From positions 94,246,759 through 94,310,758 of the forward strand of contig ML679946.1 in the NCBI GenBank assembly GCA_007922225.1: a stretch of 64,000 nt of DNA, read 5' to 3'. This document shows, in pieces, positions 31,088 to 41,317 of the stretch. Each line of letters begins with the position of its first letter. The stretch's first letter is position 1. The notes below the pieces were generated by a model. That model was not told the origin of the DNA, ran no database searches, and saw nothing but the letters and a program-made list of their open reading frames with translations. The stretch comes from Emydura subglobosa. Its lineage: Eukaryota; Chordata; Testudines; Chelidae. The position numbers were made by a program, and so were the translations under genes.

Positions 31088-33409
31088 AGCACACTTCCAA
31101 AGTAGGCTGAGGTTAAAAAAAAGTATCTTTTATCTCCAATAACTTTCAAATATAAGGAAGCACCGTAATAATAAGTCCCTGTCCTATTTTCTTAATCCTC
31201 TTGCTCATAGAGCTGCAGTGTGGGGGAATATCAAGATTAAAAGATAGGAGGCTAAATACATGTGTATAGCTAAGCCCTGAAAATATTAGTTTTTGTCTTT
31301 GAACTGTGCCAGTCGTGGTGGGGACTAAATTAATGCAGGATTGGAAACCTCATTTTATACTGGATATAATATGGGACCAAATGGAGAGACCTATTCCCTG
31401 TTCATTAGAGCCACAAAGCTCACATTGTTCAGAAAAACTGGTTTTAAGGAGTAGGGCTGTAAATTAGCACATATTTTGGTTTGATGTTTCATTTTAATTA
31501 ACTGGAGCAATACCAAAGAGAGACAAGCTTTTTACAGCGTAGAACTTGCAACAGGAGAGCATTTAATGTTATGTTTCTTTTGAAGAACATGTTTTCAATA
31601 TACCGGGTTTAAAAATACTACACACACACACACAAACGCTGCAGATTAGGACATACAGATATTTTATGGTATGTTTCTTAATCAATATTTTTCCTTGTCA
31701 TGAATTCAGACTAAGCACTTCTCAGTCTTACTGAGTTCTACTTTACTACAACAAAGCTGAACAATCAGATTTTAGCTTGAACTCTGAAAATTGACATATA
31801 GTCCTTGGCTAGATCCAGGGGTATTTATTCAGGTTTTTCTCAGGTAAATTCACTGTTTTACATCTTAAATTGGCTTGATTAGAAACTGAGTAGCCTAGAA
31901 TTTTCAGAGGCACTTGTGGGAGTTAGCTGGAACTGAATGGAAGTTGGGGACACAACTCCTTTGGAAATCCCAGCTCCAGGTTTTTATGCCATTCTCATCA
32001 TTCTGGTCCCTGAGCACCTTCAAAAACTAAGAAATTATATTAATAAGAGCTGTTGCTCTCCCTCCCCCAAAGTGAGATTTTTAAAAATGTAAAGATCATG
32101 AGCTCACTGTTGAAAGATCTTCATCTCCAGTGCTCATGGATCTCACCCTTGAGGCTGACAGCTCCATTGTTCCAGAGGAGGGGAACTTTTCCATACTCTG
32201 ATCCCACCTCCTATCTATCCCAGAATTTAGCAATAGGGTGGTTGCCTTGACACCTATCTGCAATCCCCTCCCCCTGCCCCCAGGTTGAGGACCTCAGTAG
32301 CCCAGTTTTAGATAAATGTAACTGTCATAAAAAGTAATGTGCAAAGAGGAGCAGTGCAGTCTCCCACATAGGTTGGTCAATCTCACAAATGGTTTTGACT
32401 TGGGACACATCTTGACTTTGACTTTGTATTCAGCAGGGAGTCAGTACAGAGAGTGGAGCATGAGAATGTTGTGTTATCTGGGAGCTGTGTACTGCACTCT
32501 GAACCAACTTTTCCAGGGCCAGTGTTGCAGTGTAAGGTACAATCATGAGACGAAGTTGGGGTCTAGCTCGCTCACCAAAGAAATCATTGCATTTTCATAT
32601 TCTTCAAAGCCACCAAATTACGGATATTTAAAGGGAAATTTCTCACATTGGGTACGTCGTTCAGTTTAAGATTACATTAGAGGCACGGATATTGGTTCCA
32701 TAGTTAAGTCAGTCCTAGCATTTTTCTTTCAAGGGGCCTTTTAAAATCTTATATTTCAACTCTGACTCTAATATTTTTGACTAAAGGTATTAGAATTTAT
32801 AGATTTTAGCATAGTTTCTTTAAAAGGTTATATCGTTAAATGACAGGAACAGATTCTCAGCTGGTGGGAATTGGCAAAGCTCTGACCTGTCCCACAGGGT
32901 GTCAAAAGCACTTTTCACAAATTTTCAGACAGGAAGTTTCACCCTTTGTTTGGGGAACCCTTTGGGTTTGATTCAGCCACAGCAACAAACTCATGTTATT
33001 TAATAAGTTAGACAGCTGATGAGGGCAATAATAGCCCAGGATTTGACAAAGACAATTAACTTCACTGAATGATGTCAAGACCACCTGAAGCCGAGCCACT
33101 AATAAGAAGGAAGGTTTCAACATCACAAAAGGATTCATGCATAACAGCCAATGTGAGCAGAGGCGTCTTTAGAACCTTCTAAAAGTTAACTGGAGATACT
33201 GCATCTTAGGACGCCTAAAGCAGCCTGTGGAGTCAAAGAGGTTAGAAATGTCATTGCTCTTGCAGAGAGGCAAGGGCCTGGAAAGCAGAAAAAGACCTAG
33301 GAGGTGGGAAAGATGAGAAGAGCCACAGCAGGATCCTTGGTAGAAGCGGGAAGAGGAGCAGACTCAGCAGCACAAATCCAGTCCGTCACCAGCTATGAGA
33401 ACAAGCTCC
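31088..33409. other. No gene seen; mostly unique DNA
   Basis: Contains a short (CA)n at 31620-31635. A weak palindromic AATTTTCAGAGGCAC...TTTGGAAATCCC pair lies at about 31899-31975, and a partial GATTCTCAGCTGGTG repeat at 32849-32885. A 110-codon plus-strand frame at 32337-32669 has no known domain. The part after about 33300 may be flank or tail of the gypsy remnant below. Confidence 0.45.
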
Positions 33410-33412
33410 GAC

Positions 33413-33624
33413 TCAGGACAGAAGAACATCATGGCCAACAGAGGCAGAGCTGTTACCAGCGGTGGTTCTGCCACTGGCCTCAAAGATCCTGCTTGTCTGC
33501 AGGTGGGGAGCCTTAGCCATGGGGCTCAGGACATTCAGTGCCAGAAGATCACTAGCTCCCTGGTCAGAGTAGGCCTGTGAGTGTCTCTTCTTTTGTCTGG
33601 TACTCCTTCTGCTACCATTGGTGG
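33413..33624 (-). pseudogene. Gypsy integrase C-terminal tail (frameshifted)
   Basis: The minus-strand continuation in another phase is basic (RRSTRQKKRHSQAYSDQGAS, then DLLALNVLSPM). This is the position and style of the post-core tail in gypsy integrases. The support is order plus composition only. Confidence 0.5.
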
Positions 33625-33822
33625 TTATGATGCTGGGGCTTCTGGCACCAAAATATGCACGGGTCTTGACATGAAGCATTGCACCTGGCTGCTGTTAAGG
33701 CCTTCCCTGGGAGTGTTTCTCCATTCAAGAATGGCTTGCCATATATTTTCTTCACTTTTTGCAGCAGTCTTTAGCAGAGTCTTAGCAATTTTCACTGCTG
33801 ATTCAGCTGTGCCATTTGACAC
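33625..33822 (-). pseudogene. Gypsy integrase catalytic-core C-terminal part (broken)
   Basis: The minus-strand frame of 65 codons contains SNGTAESAVKIAKTLLKTAA, in which the Glu of SNGTAE is the third acid of the DDE triad. ILEWRNTPREGLNSSQ and SRPVHILVPE, typical of gypsy integrases, follow. The first two catalytic aspartates are not readable in frame upstream. The downstream tail shifts frame into 33413-33679. Confidence 0.82.
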
Positions 33823-34013
33823 CTGTAGTATAACGATGATGTGATATGATTAGAGACCCCTGGATAAACTATACTAACTTGCACTGCAAGTAAACTGGGG
33901 TTCATTTTCTTAAAGTCCATAGTTTGGGATACCAAGCCTGCTGAAATGCTTCATTTCTTTGTCTACAATGGCCACTGCCGTAGTGTCTGACAGTCCATCT
34001 AGTTCTCAGAAGT

Positions 34014-34226
34014 CTACAAAGTAGTATAGAATAATGAGGTAGCTTGTGAGGTGTGCAATGAAAAGGTCCACCTGACTTTGCTCCCAAGTCCATTGTGGGT
34101 GCTGTATATTGTCATTGTCTCTTTTTGCAGCTTGGCCTGCAGTTCACCATGTGTACCAAAACTGCTCACAGAGTCTTTCATCTCCCTGGTCGCGTCTGGC
34201 CAGCATATGGTGTCCAGGATTGCCAA
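34014..34226 (-). pseudogene. Gypsy integrase N-terminal segment (broken)
   Basis: The minus-strand frame contains CWPDATREMKDSVSSF, then GTHGELQAKLQKE. This is the end of an H2C2 integrase zinc-binding region and the linker to the core. The positions where the metal-binding cysteines should stand read Phe and His (SSFGTH), so the zinc site has been lost. The frame then ends before the catalytic core. Confidence 0.72.
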
Positions 34227-34465
34227 CTCTCATGATTTTATCATGACTGTAGAGATCTGGGGATTTTTTTAAACCTGTCTCATGAAACCACAATGAAAGG
34301 CATCAAATGGAGAATTTTCCCTTATTCAGAAATGGCCACTATCTCCCATTACTGTCAATAGGGCTGAAGCCAGCAATATGGCCAACTTTTGCAAACTGCA
34401 GGAGGAGCAACCATGATGATTTGAGAAGCTCCTCCAATCTTGCAATTTTCAGACCTGAGCACAGG
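34205..34465. repeat. Palindromic ATTGCCAACTCTCATGATTTT repeat
   Basis: GGATTGCCAACTCTCATGAT, followed by TTTATCATGA, starts an element whose motif recurs at about 52055-52135 (ATTGCCAACCCAAGC, then CATGAGATT). Here it abuts the gypsy integrase remnant and may have been inserted in it. Confidence 0.45.
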
Positions 34466-35039
34466 GGCACATGGGCAGAGCTCTCTCCAACAGGCCTGAG
34501 GCTAAGGAGACAGACATGCCCTGCCACAGAGTCCTGCATTCATTCATGTCCCTATAGCAGAGAGAGTGTTCAAGGGCACCAGGAAGCAGTGGAGTGGGGG
34601 AGCCAGGGATTTAGTGCTGCTGGTTCCCAGGTAGAAATTAGTAGGAAATTGATAGCAGTTCCCCTGCTGTATGGGGTGAGGAGAGGGTAAGTGAGAAATC
34701 CTCCTGACAAAAAGTTCATCATTTCAACATTTCCATGAAAATGGTTTCAATAAATCACCATTTTCTTACATAAACCCCCAAACATTTCATTGAAAAAATC
34801 CCAACCACCTCTAACATTAAGTAACTGATCCACAGAAAGTCCAGGGCAGAACAGAATTTAACCAAGACCCCTCAAAGCCAATCCAGTGTTTCAACTACAT
34901 GAGGTATTGTTACAAATATTACCTGATCAACGTTGATGGTATTAGCTGATTTTATAGTAATGTTCCTAAACTTGCAATAAGGTCCTGATAAAATCTAATC
35001 AATTCTAATGAATGGGCTTTAAAGATTCTAATGGGCTTT
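34466..35039. other. No gene seen
   Basis: A weak inverted AT-rich segment (TTTCCATGAAAATGGTTTC and AAACATTTCATTGAAAAAATC) occurs at 34730-34805. The 127-codon plus-strand frame 34307-34690 has no domain. Confidence 0.4.
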
Positions 35040-35190
35040 AAAATTTTAAGCAGAGTCAAATACAAGTTATTGGGCTCACTAAAAGAGTAACTTAATGAAA
35101 TTCTTTGGTCTGTGTCTGTGCAGAGGAGGTCAAACTATATGATCTAATTGTGCCTTCGGTCCTTAAACTCTATGAAACTATTCATCAAAA
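35040..35190 (+). mobile_element. CR1 LINE 3' tail, sense
   Basis: CAAATACAAGTTATTGGGCT, then GAAATTCTTTGGTCTGTGTC, AGAGGAGGTCAAACTATATG and TAAACTCTATGAAACTA, is a worn CR1 3' tail of the 4221 subfamily. Confidence 0.75.
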
Positions 35191-36249
35191 AGTATTAGCC
35201 ACTGATAAAAAAGTAAATCATGTTTCTTCTAGCAGTGTACTTCCATTCTAATTTAGCATATTGCTATACAGCTGTGCAGGTTTTCCTCTACAGCTGCTTA
35301 AACATTTACACAGCTTTGGAAGGGTTTCTGCATACAATCACACCTTACTATACTGAATACGGTACCTTTTTTCTTTAGTTTCAATGCATTTTCTTTTCTT
35401 CTTCCTTCAATATATTTGCAATGATGATCTGAGCTCTTTGACTAAAGTTCCTATTTCTATGAGCCTTGAAACTCCTTATATATAATCTTATATTCTGACC
35501 TAATTTTATTTGAATTCCTGGGCATCTTTCACTTTATATTAAATAAGACAAAGAACCACAAAAGTCATTGTCTCTCAAGCTCACTCTTTTCTCAGCCCCT
35601 CTTGTTTAAAGGCTTTACACACCTTTCTTTCTTGTCATCTCTTTTGAAACTTATCTCCTGCATTCTGAACTCATTGTTGCTCTTTGGATAACAGCACAGG
35701 AGGCGGCTCCTCATATGGACATTGCTGGTAACATATTCTGTAATATAGATCAATTGCCCTTGCTGTTGGCAAGGAAAGATTCCAGTGAAATAATAAGCAA
35801 CCAAATAAGCCTGTATAAGGTCAAGAAAGCAGACACAGTTATAGAAGTTTGGCTTGCTTATTTTCTCTCCTTCACTCCATCAATTATTTACAGTCGAACT
35901 TTTGTAAACGTTTCTAGCTTTGTCCTGTGTTTGTCTTCTCTTTTACATGTCATGTTTCTCAACAGTTATTGCCCTTCCTCAAAGCCAAAGATATTTCATT
36001 GTTTTTGTCATATGGGTCTACAGAGTTTCACTGCTATACACTTCCCTGTGCCATCTTCTCTTCATAGGCTGAACTTAGACCAAAAAAGACACGTAATATA
36101 ATTACTGTGTTGAAATTGAGATTCTATCCATTGAAAATGTAATAGTGTAACAATTTATGCAACCGGTGTGTTTTTCTGATGATAAAAATGAGGGATGTAA
36201 AGACCTATTTATCATCCTCTGGCCAATGCACGGATATTCCTTAAACTGA
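35191..36249. other. No gene seen; unique AT-rich DNA
   Basis: The 128-codon plus-strand frame at 35715-36101 (start MDIAGNIFCNIDQLPLLLAR) lacks any recognisable domain, and I see no splice or promoter context for it. I see no repeats. Confidence 0.4.
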
Positions 36250-36450
36250 ATCCTCTAGTGGTTTTTTCCCCCACCTTTCTGCTTCTTATGTCTCATTCTC
36301 TCACTCCTGGCTTTGCACTTTTGAGCCTGCTATCATTTGGAACACACTCCCAGTGCTTGTCTGCCAAAGTGATGCAGATCTGTTCCTAAAAACCACTACA
36401 TCCTCTCTTGCCTTTCCCTGATCTGTTGTCCTATTTTTTTCTAAATTTAT
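36250..36450 (+). mobile_element. Possible L2-type LINE 3' fragment
   Basis: CTGCTATCATTTGGAACACA and CTCCCAGTGCTTGTC are followed by CTACATCCTCTCTTGCCTTT. These resemble the end of L2 ORF2 and its 3' region (W-N-x-L-P context). The fragment is short and worn, so the call is tentative. A similar possibility exists at 63300-63680. Confidence 0.4.
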
Positions 36451-37029
36451 GTTTGTTTCCTATCTTAGGCCATGATCCTACAGAGAATCACTTAAGCCAG
36501 TGCATACGTCTTTTCAGGATACAGGCTCTAGACAGAGGGAACATGGCTTAGCCTCGAAGTTTGATCTCTGCAGGGAGTAGGATGGAGGGGGCTGCTCAAG
36601 ACAGCCAGCAGGAGTGGGCCAGGAGGCAACTGGAGCCTGTCAGGGGCTGAGGGAAGTCAATTTTGGGGGCTGCTGGAGTGCATGAGGTGGAATGCCTAGA
36701 GGGTGTGGAAACAGCCATGCTATTAGCTGTAATGGGCAAAATCTGCCACATGCCCCAACAACGTTGGGATAGATCAGAACGGACCAAGAAGACCCATGCA
36801 AAATCTTAGAAGTGATCCAAAGGCATTTTCAAACCACCCCCCAGCTCCTCCTCCAAAAGCTATGTATAAAAAGGTATCTTTACAATAAGTGTAATCAAGA
36901 CAGTGGAGAAACAATAAATCAATACATTCCCGAACTGTGCCAAATGGCTGACCCGTGAGATTTATCAACCCTTCAAAGAGGAACTAATTCATGATAGTAA
37001 GGGACCAATGATACAGGGTTTGAATGAGA
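36451..37029. other. No gene seen
   Basis: Unrecognised sequence; short minus-strand frames only. It may include the eroded 5' part of the gypsy remnant that becomes recognisable after about 37030. Confidence 0.4.
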
Positions 37030-37402
37030 ATGCTCAGAGATCTACACTAGTTCTGCCAAGAACTTTGGACAGGTGCAAAATAGTGAAGAAGCTCACATCC
37101 ATAGAGATCACAAGTGGAGCAGAGGCAGCCAGTTCACCACGTAGCACAGGAAAGGCGTGAAAATGAAAGGAAAAATACACCAACATTTGTTGAAAATCAA
37201 GTGAACAGATACAAAACAAAGGAAACAAAACGCAAAAGAAGACCTGTAGTGTACAAAAAAACATGATAGTGGAAAATGCCCTGCCATTGCAGTGAGGCCA
37301 TATGTAATAATTATGGCAAGAGGAAAATATGCCAAAGTTTAGCAGGGAGGATAAATTAAAAAACAAAGCATCCTATCAAGGAAACAGGCACTGACTCAGA
37401 GG

Positions 37403-37612
37403 ATGAAGTTTTGCACATATATGATATTAATGCAATGCAAAACAAAAACAAAAAGGTGGTTTAAGCTCAGACTAGCACCAGCTTCAAGGACAAGCCAACG
37501 ACTCAAAATCAAACAGGAAATAGAGTGCCAAATAGACAGTGGGGCATTGCTGAGCATGCTGGGCTACAAAGACTTCTTCAACTTTATGCAAAAGAAGAAA
37601 GCAAAACTGTAA
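37403..37612 (+). pseudogene. Gypsy protease fragment
   Basis: The frame reads IECQIDSGALLSMLGYKDF in its C-terminal third. DSGA is an aspartic protease active-site motif (normally D-T/S-G) at 37535-37546, followed by the usual hydrophobic stretch. The partner flap region is not readable. In Ty3/gypsy elements this enzyme cuts the Gag-Pol polyprotein. Confidence 0.65.
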
Positions 37613-37794
37613 CCAAGCAAAGCCAAATTAAATGTATACAATGTCTTGATCATAATACCACATAAATGTATACAGGCTGAAATTTCAGGTAGAACAGACA
37701 GCACAGAAGTCACTGTTTCAGCTAAAACAAAGTGAATGCATGAACCTAGAGACACTAAACTTGGGACAAACAATTCATATTACATACCAGCAGG

Positions 37795-38034
37795 ATGAAA
37801 AATAATAATAATAATCCAGAGCAGACAGCACACTGTGGTATCCCTGCAAAAGCTGCTAAAAGTTACCATGATATTTTTGAAGAACTGGGTTGTCTTCCAG
37901 GCATGTTACATCTGGAACTAGATAAAATGATTTGGACAGAACAGTCCCTACTTTGCACAGCACCTGTTGCATTAAGAGAAAAAAAATATAATGGGCTCAA
38001 TAAAGCAAATGGAAAAAAAAGGCATAATTACTAA
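37795..38034 (+). pseudogene. Gypsy RT N-terminal segment
   Basis: Within this 79-codon frame, YHDIFEELGCLPGMLHLELD is the typical entry to gypsy RT (F-x-x-L-G-x-L-P-G with a following L-x-L-D). TAPVALREKKYNGLNK follows, in the position of the P-R/V-P-x-x-L-R block. The frame ends before the catalytic part. Confidence 0.78.
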
Positions 38035-38150
38035 AGTCAGAGTTAACAAATTGGATAAGCAACACTGTAACCTATGAAAAGTCAGGCAAGCTGAGCAGGT
38101 GCATAGACCCAACTGATTTAAACAAAGCACTCAAGAGAGTTTACTGCCAA

Positions 38151-38479
38151 ATGTCTATAGCTGAAGAAATGTTACCTGACTTGGCAAAAGCAAAAATAGT
38201 CTCTCTACTTAGTACCAAAGATGCATGTTGGCAAGTGTTAGTAGATAAGGAAATCAGCTACCTCACCATGTTCTGGACACAAGCAGGTAGATACAGGTGG
38301 CTGGGAATGCCATTTGTGCTCAAACCTTCACTCGAAGAATATCAAGACTACTAAAAAAAGATGCACTAACAGGATCTGCGGGGATGAGTGTCATCGCTGA
38401 TGACTTTCTGGGGTACAGATGTGGAGACAGCACAATGGACATTGTGGCAGCTCATGGCCACAGCCTCATCTTCTGCTGA
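38151..38479 (+). pseudogene. Gypsy RT catalytic core, frameshifted
   Basis: Frame 1 (38151-38354) has LAKAKIVSLLSTKDACWQVL, with the motif A aspartate in STKDACWQ, then GRYRWLGMPFVLKPSLEEYQ (motif B). The reading then shifts frame, and MSVIADDFLGYRCGD follows, with the catalytic ADD at 38396-38404. The shift between motifs B and C proves that it is dead. The A-B-C order and spacing fit a Ty3/gypsy RT. Confidence 0.88.
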
Positions 38480-38661
38480 AACAAAACACACACACACAGA
38501 AGTAAATCTAAAATGAAATAAGAACAAGATGAAATTGCAGTTGAATGCAACATCATACAAGGGACGCTTTCTGACTTCTCAAGGGCTACACCTTCACCAC
38601 GGAAAAGAAAACAGCAGCTGCCTACACCTAAATACATTACATTAAATCCATCCAGAGTCTA

Positions 38662-38768
38662 TTAGAATTTGTAAGTTATGTGACAAAATTTCTTCCAAGC
38701 CTTTCAGATATACGTGAACCCCTTAAGAGACTCCTGAACAAAGATACAGTATGGACATGGTTACCTCA
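38662..38768 (+). pseudogene. Gypsy RT connection segment
   Basis: Translation gives LEFVSYVTKFLPSLSDIREP, then LKRLLNKDTVWTWLPQ. This is the conserved segment after the RT palm in gypsy elements (F-x-x-Y-x-x-K-F-x-P, then P-L-x-x-L). It is in a different frame from the preceding core. RNase H motifs are not evident after it. Confidence 0.82.
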
Positions 38769-39286
38769 GCATATTAGATAGCAGTGAATGGGCATATATT
38801 TCACTGAAGCCAAAATACATTTGCCCACCATGAATGTAAGACAGAAGCATGGACATGGAGGATGATAAAATACACACTCTACTGAGGCTTGATCAGCAGG
38901 ACACAAAAGGTACATTAGCCAATGAATGCCTGACAGATATGGGAACAGGCTCTCAAAACACCCCACCACCAGAGGACCCAAGAGCAACACATTCTTCTGT
39001 CCTGGCAGGATAGACTCACACGCACTTCAGCATCAAACCACTTGCAAGGTAGACACAAGTCTTTGTACTATACTAAGGCATAAAAGAAGAAATCTCCCAA
39101 GCCTAGAGGAAAACACCTTAATTGCTAAGCAAGTTAAGAGTTAATTCGTTTTAAAAAGGAGCTGGGGTTAAGTTACAATTTATTTGATGATACAGCCGGA
39201 TACGGGTATTACTAGAATGCTAGGTGTGTACGCAGGTTATGGTTTTAGTGGTAAATTGTGAGATTTCAAATAAATGTGAAGAGGGA

Positions 39287-39459
39287 TGTTATGATAAATA
39301 ACTTCCCAACAGAGAGGCAGTACAGTGTGATTATGAATAGGAAGTCAGAGAACTCTGTCAGGAAGTGCTTGATGAGAGAGGACAGTACGCATGGAGGAAA
39401 GAATAAAGCCTGAATACTTCATTGTCTTGGCGCTGTCTCTTTTTATTGAACACAGAACA
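39287..39459 (+). repeat. Putative gypsy 3' LTR (~173 bp)
   Basis: A polypurine GAAGAGGGA (39279-39286) directly precedes TGTTATGATAAATAACTTCC. AATAAAGCCTGAATACTTC follows near 39402, and a CA end is possible at CACAGAACA (39459). The PPT plus TG start after gypsy pol makes a 3' LTR likely. The right boundary is a guess, and no matching 5' LTR is visible. Confidence 0.55.
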
Positions 39460-40232
39460 GATGGTGCGAAGGGGAACACTCACCGCCAGTGCCTCCTAGT
39501 GGTATGTCAGAGGTGTGGCAGGCTGTGTTCCTCCCAGGCATTCCCCTTTCTTAGTACCACTCTACCCGGCTGTGGTGGTCTATCCATGTTGTGAGGGATC
39601 CCTCCAGACAGGTCACATGTTCAAATCCACCCATTCTAGGGTATACATAAGAGTTCAATAATATGGAAGCCTTGAGGTTTAGGAAAGGGATTCAGGGCTT
39701 CCCCCTCGGGTGAGGGTCTCATGGTCCAGACCCAGGAATCTTCAGGGTTTTTCCCCAGTGAGATTCCCCAATGAGGGACAGACTTCCATAGTTCTCCCTC
39801 TTCAGGGATGGGTAGAGAAGCCCAGGCCCACCCTCCTGACTAGGTTCCAATCCATGGCCCAATGGTAGGTAGCTAAATCCTGCACCCTGAGATGCTGTGC
39901 AATTTCCTTCCTGGATCACTTCCTACTAGCCCTCTCTCTTCCCCCAGGATAAAGCAAAGAAATAAACACAAAGATAAAGTCTCTAACCTTCAGACAGTCA
40001 CAAATCCCGTCTTCGTAGGCTTGGTCCAGTCACTATAGCCAGGCCTGAGGCAACAAGAGCTCAGAGTATCGATCAGCTCATCTCTCCTGCCTGCAGGTGA
40101 TCTCTTCTCCCCATTTTAAACTCCTTCTCCAGCCCATGCAGGCTTTGCAGGAGTAGTGGGGGGCGGGACCACCTGGGCCCAGAGTAGCTCTTTAGTCCCT
40201 TCCTTTCAAGTGTGGGGTTTGTACACCCTGTC
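39460..40232 (-). mobile_element. Unclassified LTR-like repeat, minus orientation
   Basis: On the minus strand it begins TGTGACAGGGTGTACAAACC at 40232, a start shared with the repeat end at about 28400. It runs through GGACTAAAGAGCTACTCTGG, a TTTAAAATGGGGAG TATA-like box and a pyrimidine/purine-mixed body down to the gypsy LTR. There are no proteins. I suspect a long LTR or a non-coding retroelement but cannot fix the right end. Confidence 0.35.
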
Positions 40233-41004
40233 ACAGCAGGAGTGAAAAAAAAGTTTAAAAAAATAATTAATGGAAGATCACTAAGAATTATGGGAACAAA
40301 GAAGTGTTTTTTACAACAGGTCTGCCTTCGTGTAGAATGCCTTTTTTTTCCCCATACTTTGAACTACAGGGACTGATTTTAAAATGGCTCTCTGTGGGTG
40401 GGTTGTAATTTGCGCTCTGCAGGACGGCTCACGGCAGACTGTTTGGTGCTTGGCATGCCAGGATTGCAGCTAGCTGATCGGTATGTTTGTCACCAGACTG
40501 CACTGGCTTGAGCCATGTCATGCAACTCCACGGCTGGTACAGAGGCAATCAAAAGTGACAATGTAGCTGACAGCTCTGACAATTGAAAGTAGAACATGCC
40601 GCATTCGAATTTACTGAGAGAAACCGACCTGAGCCGCAGCGCTAATTCTAAAAACCTCAGAGCAGCGGGCAGCCCATCTAAAAATATTATTATACTGTCA
40701 TAAAGGTTAGAAGAAAGCTGGCCTATTTACAATGCAGTACGCCTTACTTCTCCTTTCAACTGTGTTCAACGGTCAAAGTTCAGAGCCAGTAGCCATTGTG
40801 CACAAAATAAACTGTGGCCAACAGTTCCCCTCTTTTCACATTCGGTTTGGCTGTATTCTGCAACTCAATGCTGACTTCTCCACTGACGTCAGGATCAAAA
40901 GTCATTCTTTTGTGCTCTGCCCCTGAGGGATCTCAGTCAGAGAATATAAAATAAATCTGTGATGAAAAGAGAACCTGTCAGGCTCTCACATCTGATTTAG
41001 AAAC
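40233..41004. other. Repeat-poor unique stretch, candidate conserved non-coding DNA
   Basis: From about 40370 to 40960 I see no transposon signature. The sequence has mixed composition with intact CpGs (GACCTGAGCCGCAGCGCTAA) and factor-like motifs (CTAATTCTAAAA, TAGCTGACAGCTCTGACA). A 64-codon frame at 40732-40926 starts MQYALLLLSTVFNGQSSEPV, which superficially resembles a signal peptide. It has no Kozak-supported gene context, and I do not call it. Confidence 0.35.
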
Positions 41005-41026
41005 AAAAACAAACAAACAAACAAAT
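41005..41026. repeat. (AAAC)n microsatellite
   Basis: AAACAAAAACAAACAAACAA, continuing ACAAA. Simple repeat. Confidence 0.85.
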
Positions 41027-41317
41027 CCCTACAAAACCTAAAAGTTCTATTTGCTGTATGGTTGGATCTAAAACAGTCTTCCAAGGATAATAAATGTATG
41101 TAAGATCGCTGGGTGGTGTGTGAGTAGGTAATATTTTATGAAGCGCTGCTTGTGAAGCAATTACCTACAAATGGTATCCGGAGCCTTAAATTCCATGATC
41201 CCCAACCCCTACTTACTTATTTATCTTAGGGCCTGATTCAAAATCCATGGAAGTTGCCTTTGGCTCGGGCTCTTAGATCGTATTTTGCTCTCAGATCACT
41301 CAGCTGATATATTAGTC

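Larger units (their letters stand above)
33410..34220 (-). mobile_element. Ty3/gypsy retrotransposon remnant: integrase region
   Basis: On the minus strand, reading from 34220 down, the frames follow the order of a Ty3/gypsy integrase. First is a degraded zinc-binding segment, then the catalytic core, then a C-terminal basic tail. No reverse transcriptase lies upstream of it on this strand, so the copy is truncated. Its upstream boundary (about 34215) coincides with a palindromic ATTGCCAACTCTCATGATTT repeat. Integrase inserts the element's DNA copy into host chromosomes; this copy is inactive. Confidence 0.8.
37030..39459 (+). mobile_element. Ty3/gypsy retrotransposon remnant: gag end, protease, RT, possible 3' LTR
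   Basis: A plus-strand element shows, in order, a worn zinc-knuckle-like segment (about 37260-37345), protease DSGA (37535-37546), RT N-terminus (37795-38034), RT core (38151-38410), RT connection (38662-38768) and a putative LTR (39287-39459). Multiple frameshifts separate the parts. Integrase is almost absent between the RT and the LTR, apart from a basic HKRRNL segment near 39085, so a large internal deletion is likely. The composition is A-rich. Confidence 0.82.

Noticed and set aside
35715..36101. 128-codon plus-strand frame
   Set aside because: No domain, background composition and no transcription or splice context.
40732..40926. 64-codon frame starting like a signal peptide
   Set aside because: A hydrophobic start alone is weak. 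No downstream domain, no exon signals and too short.
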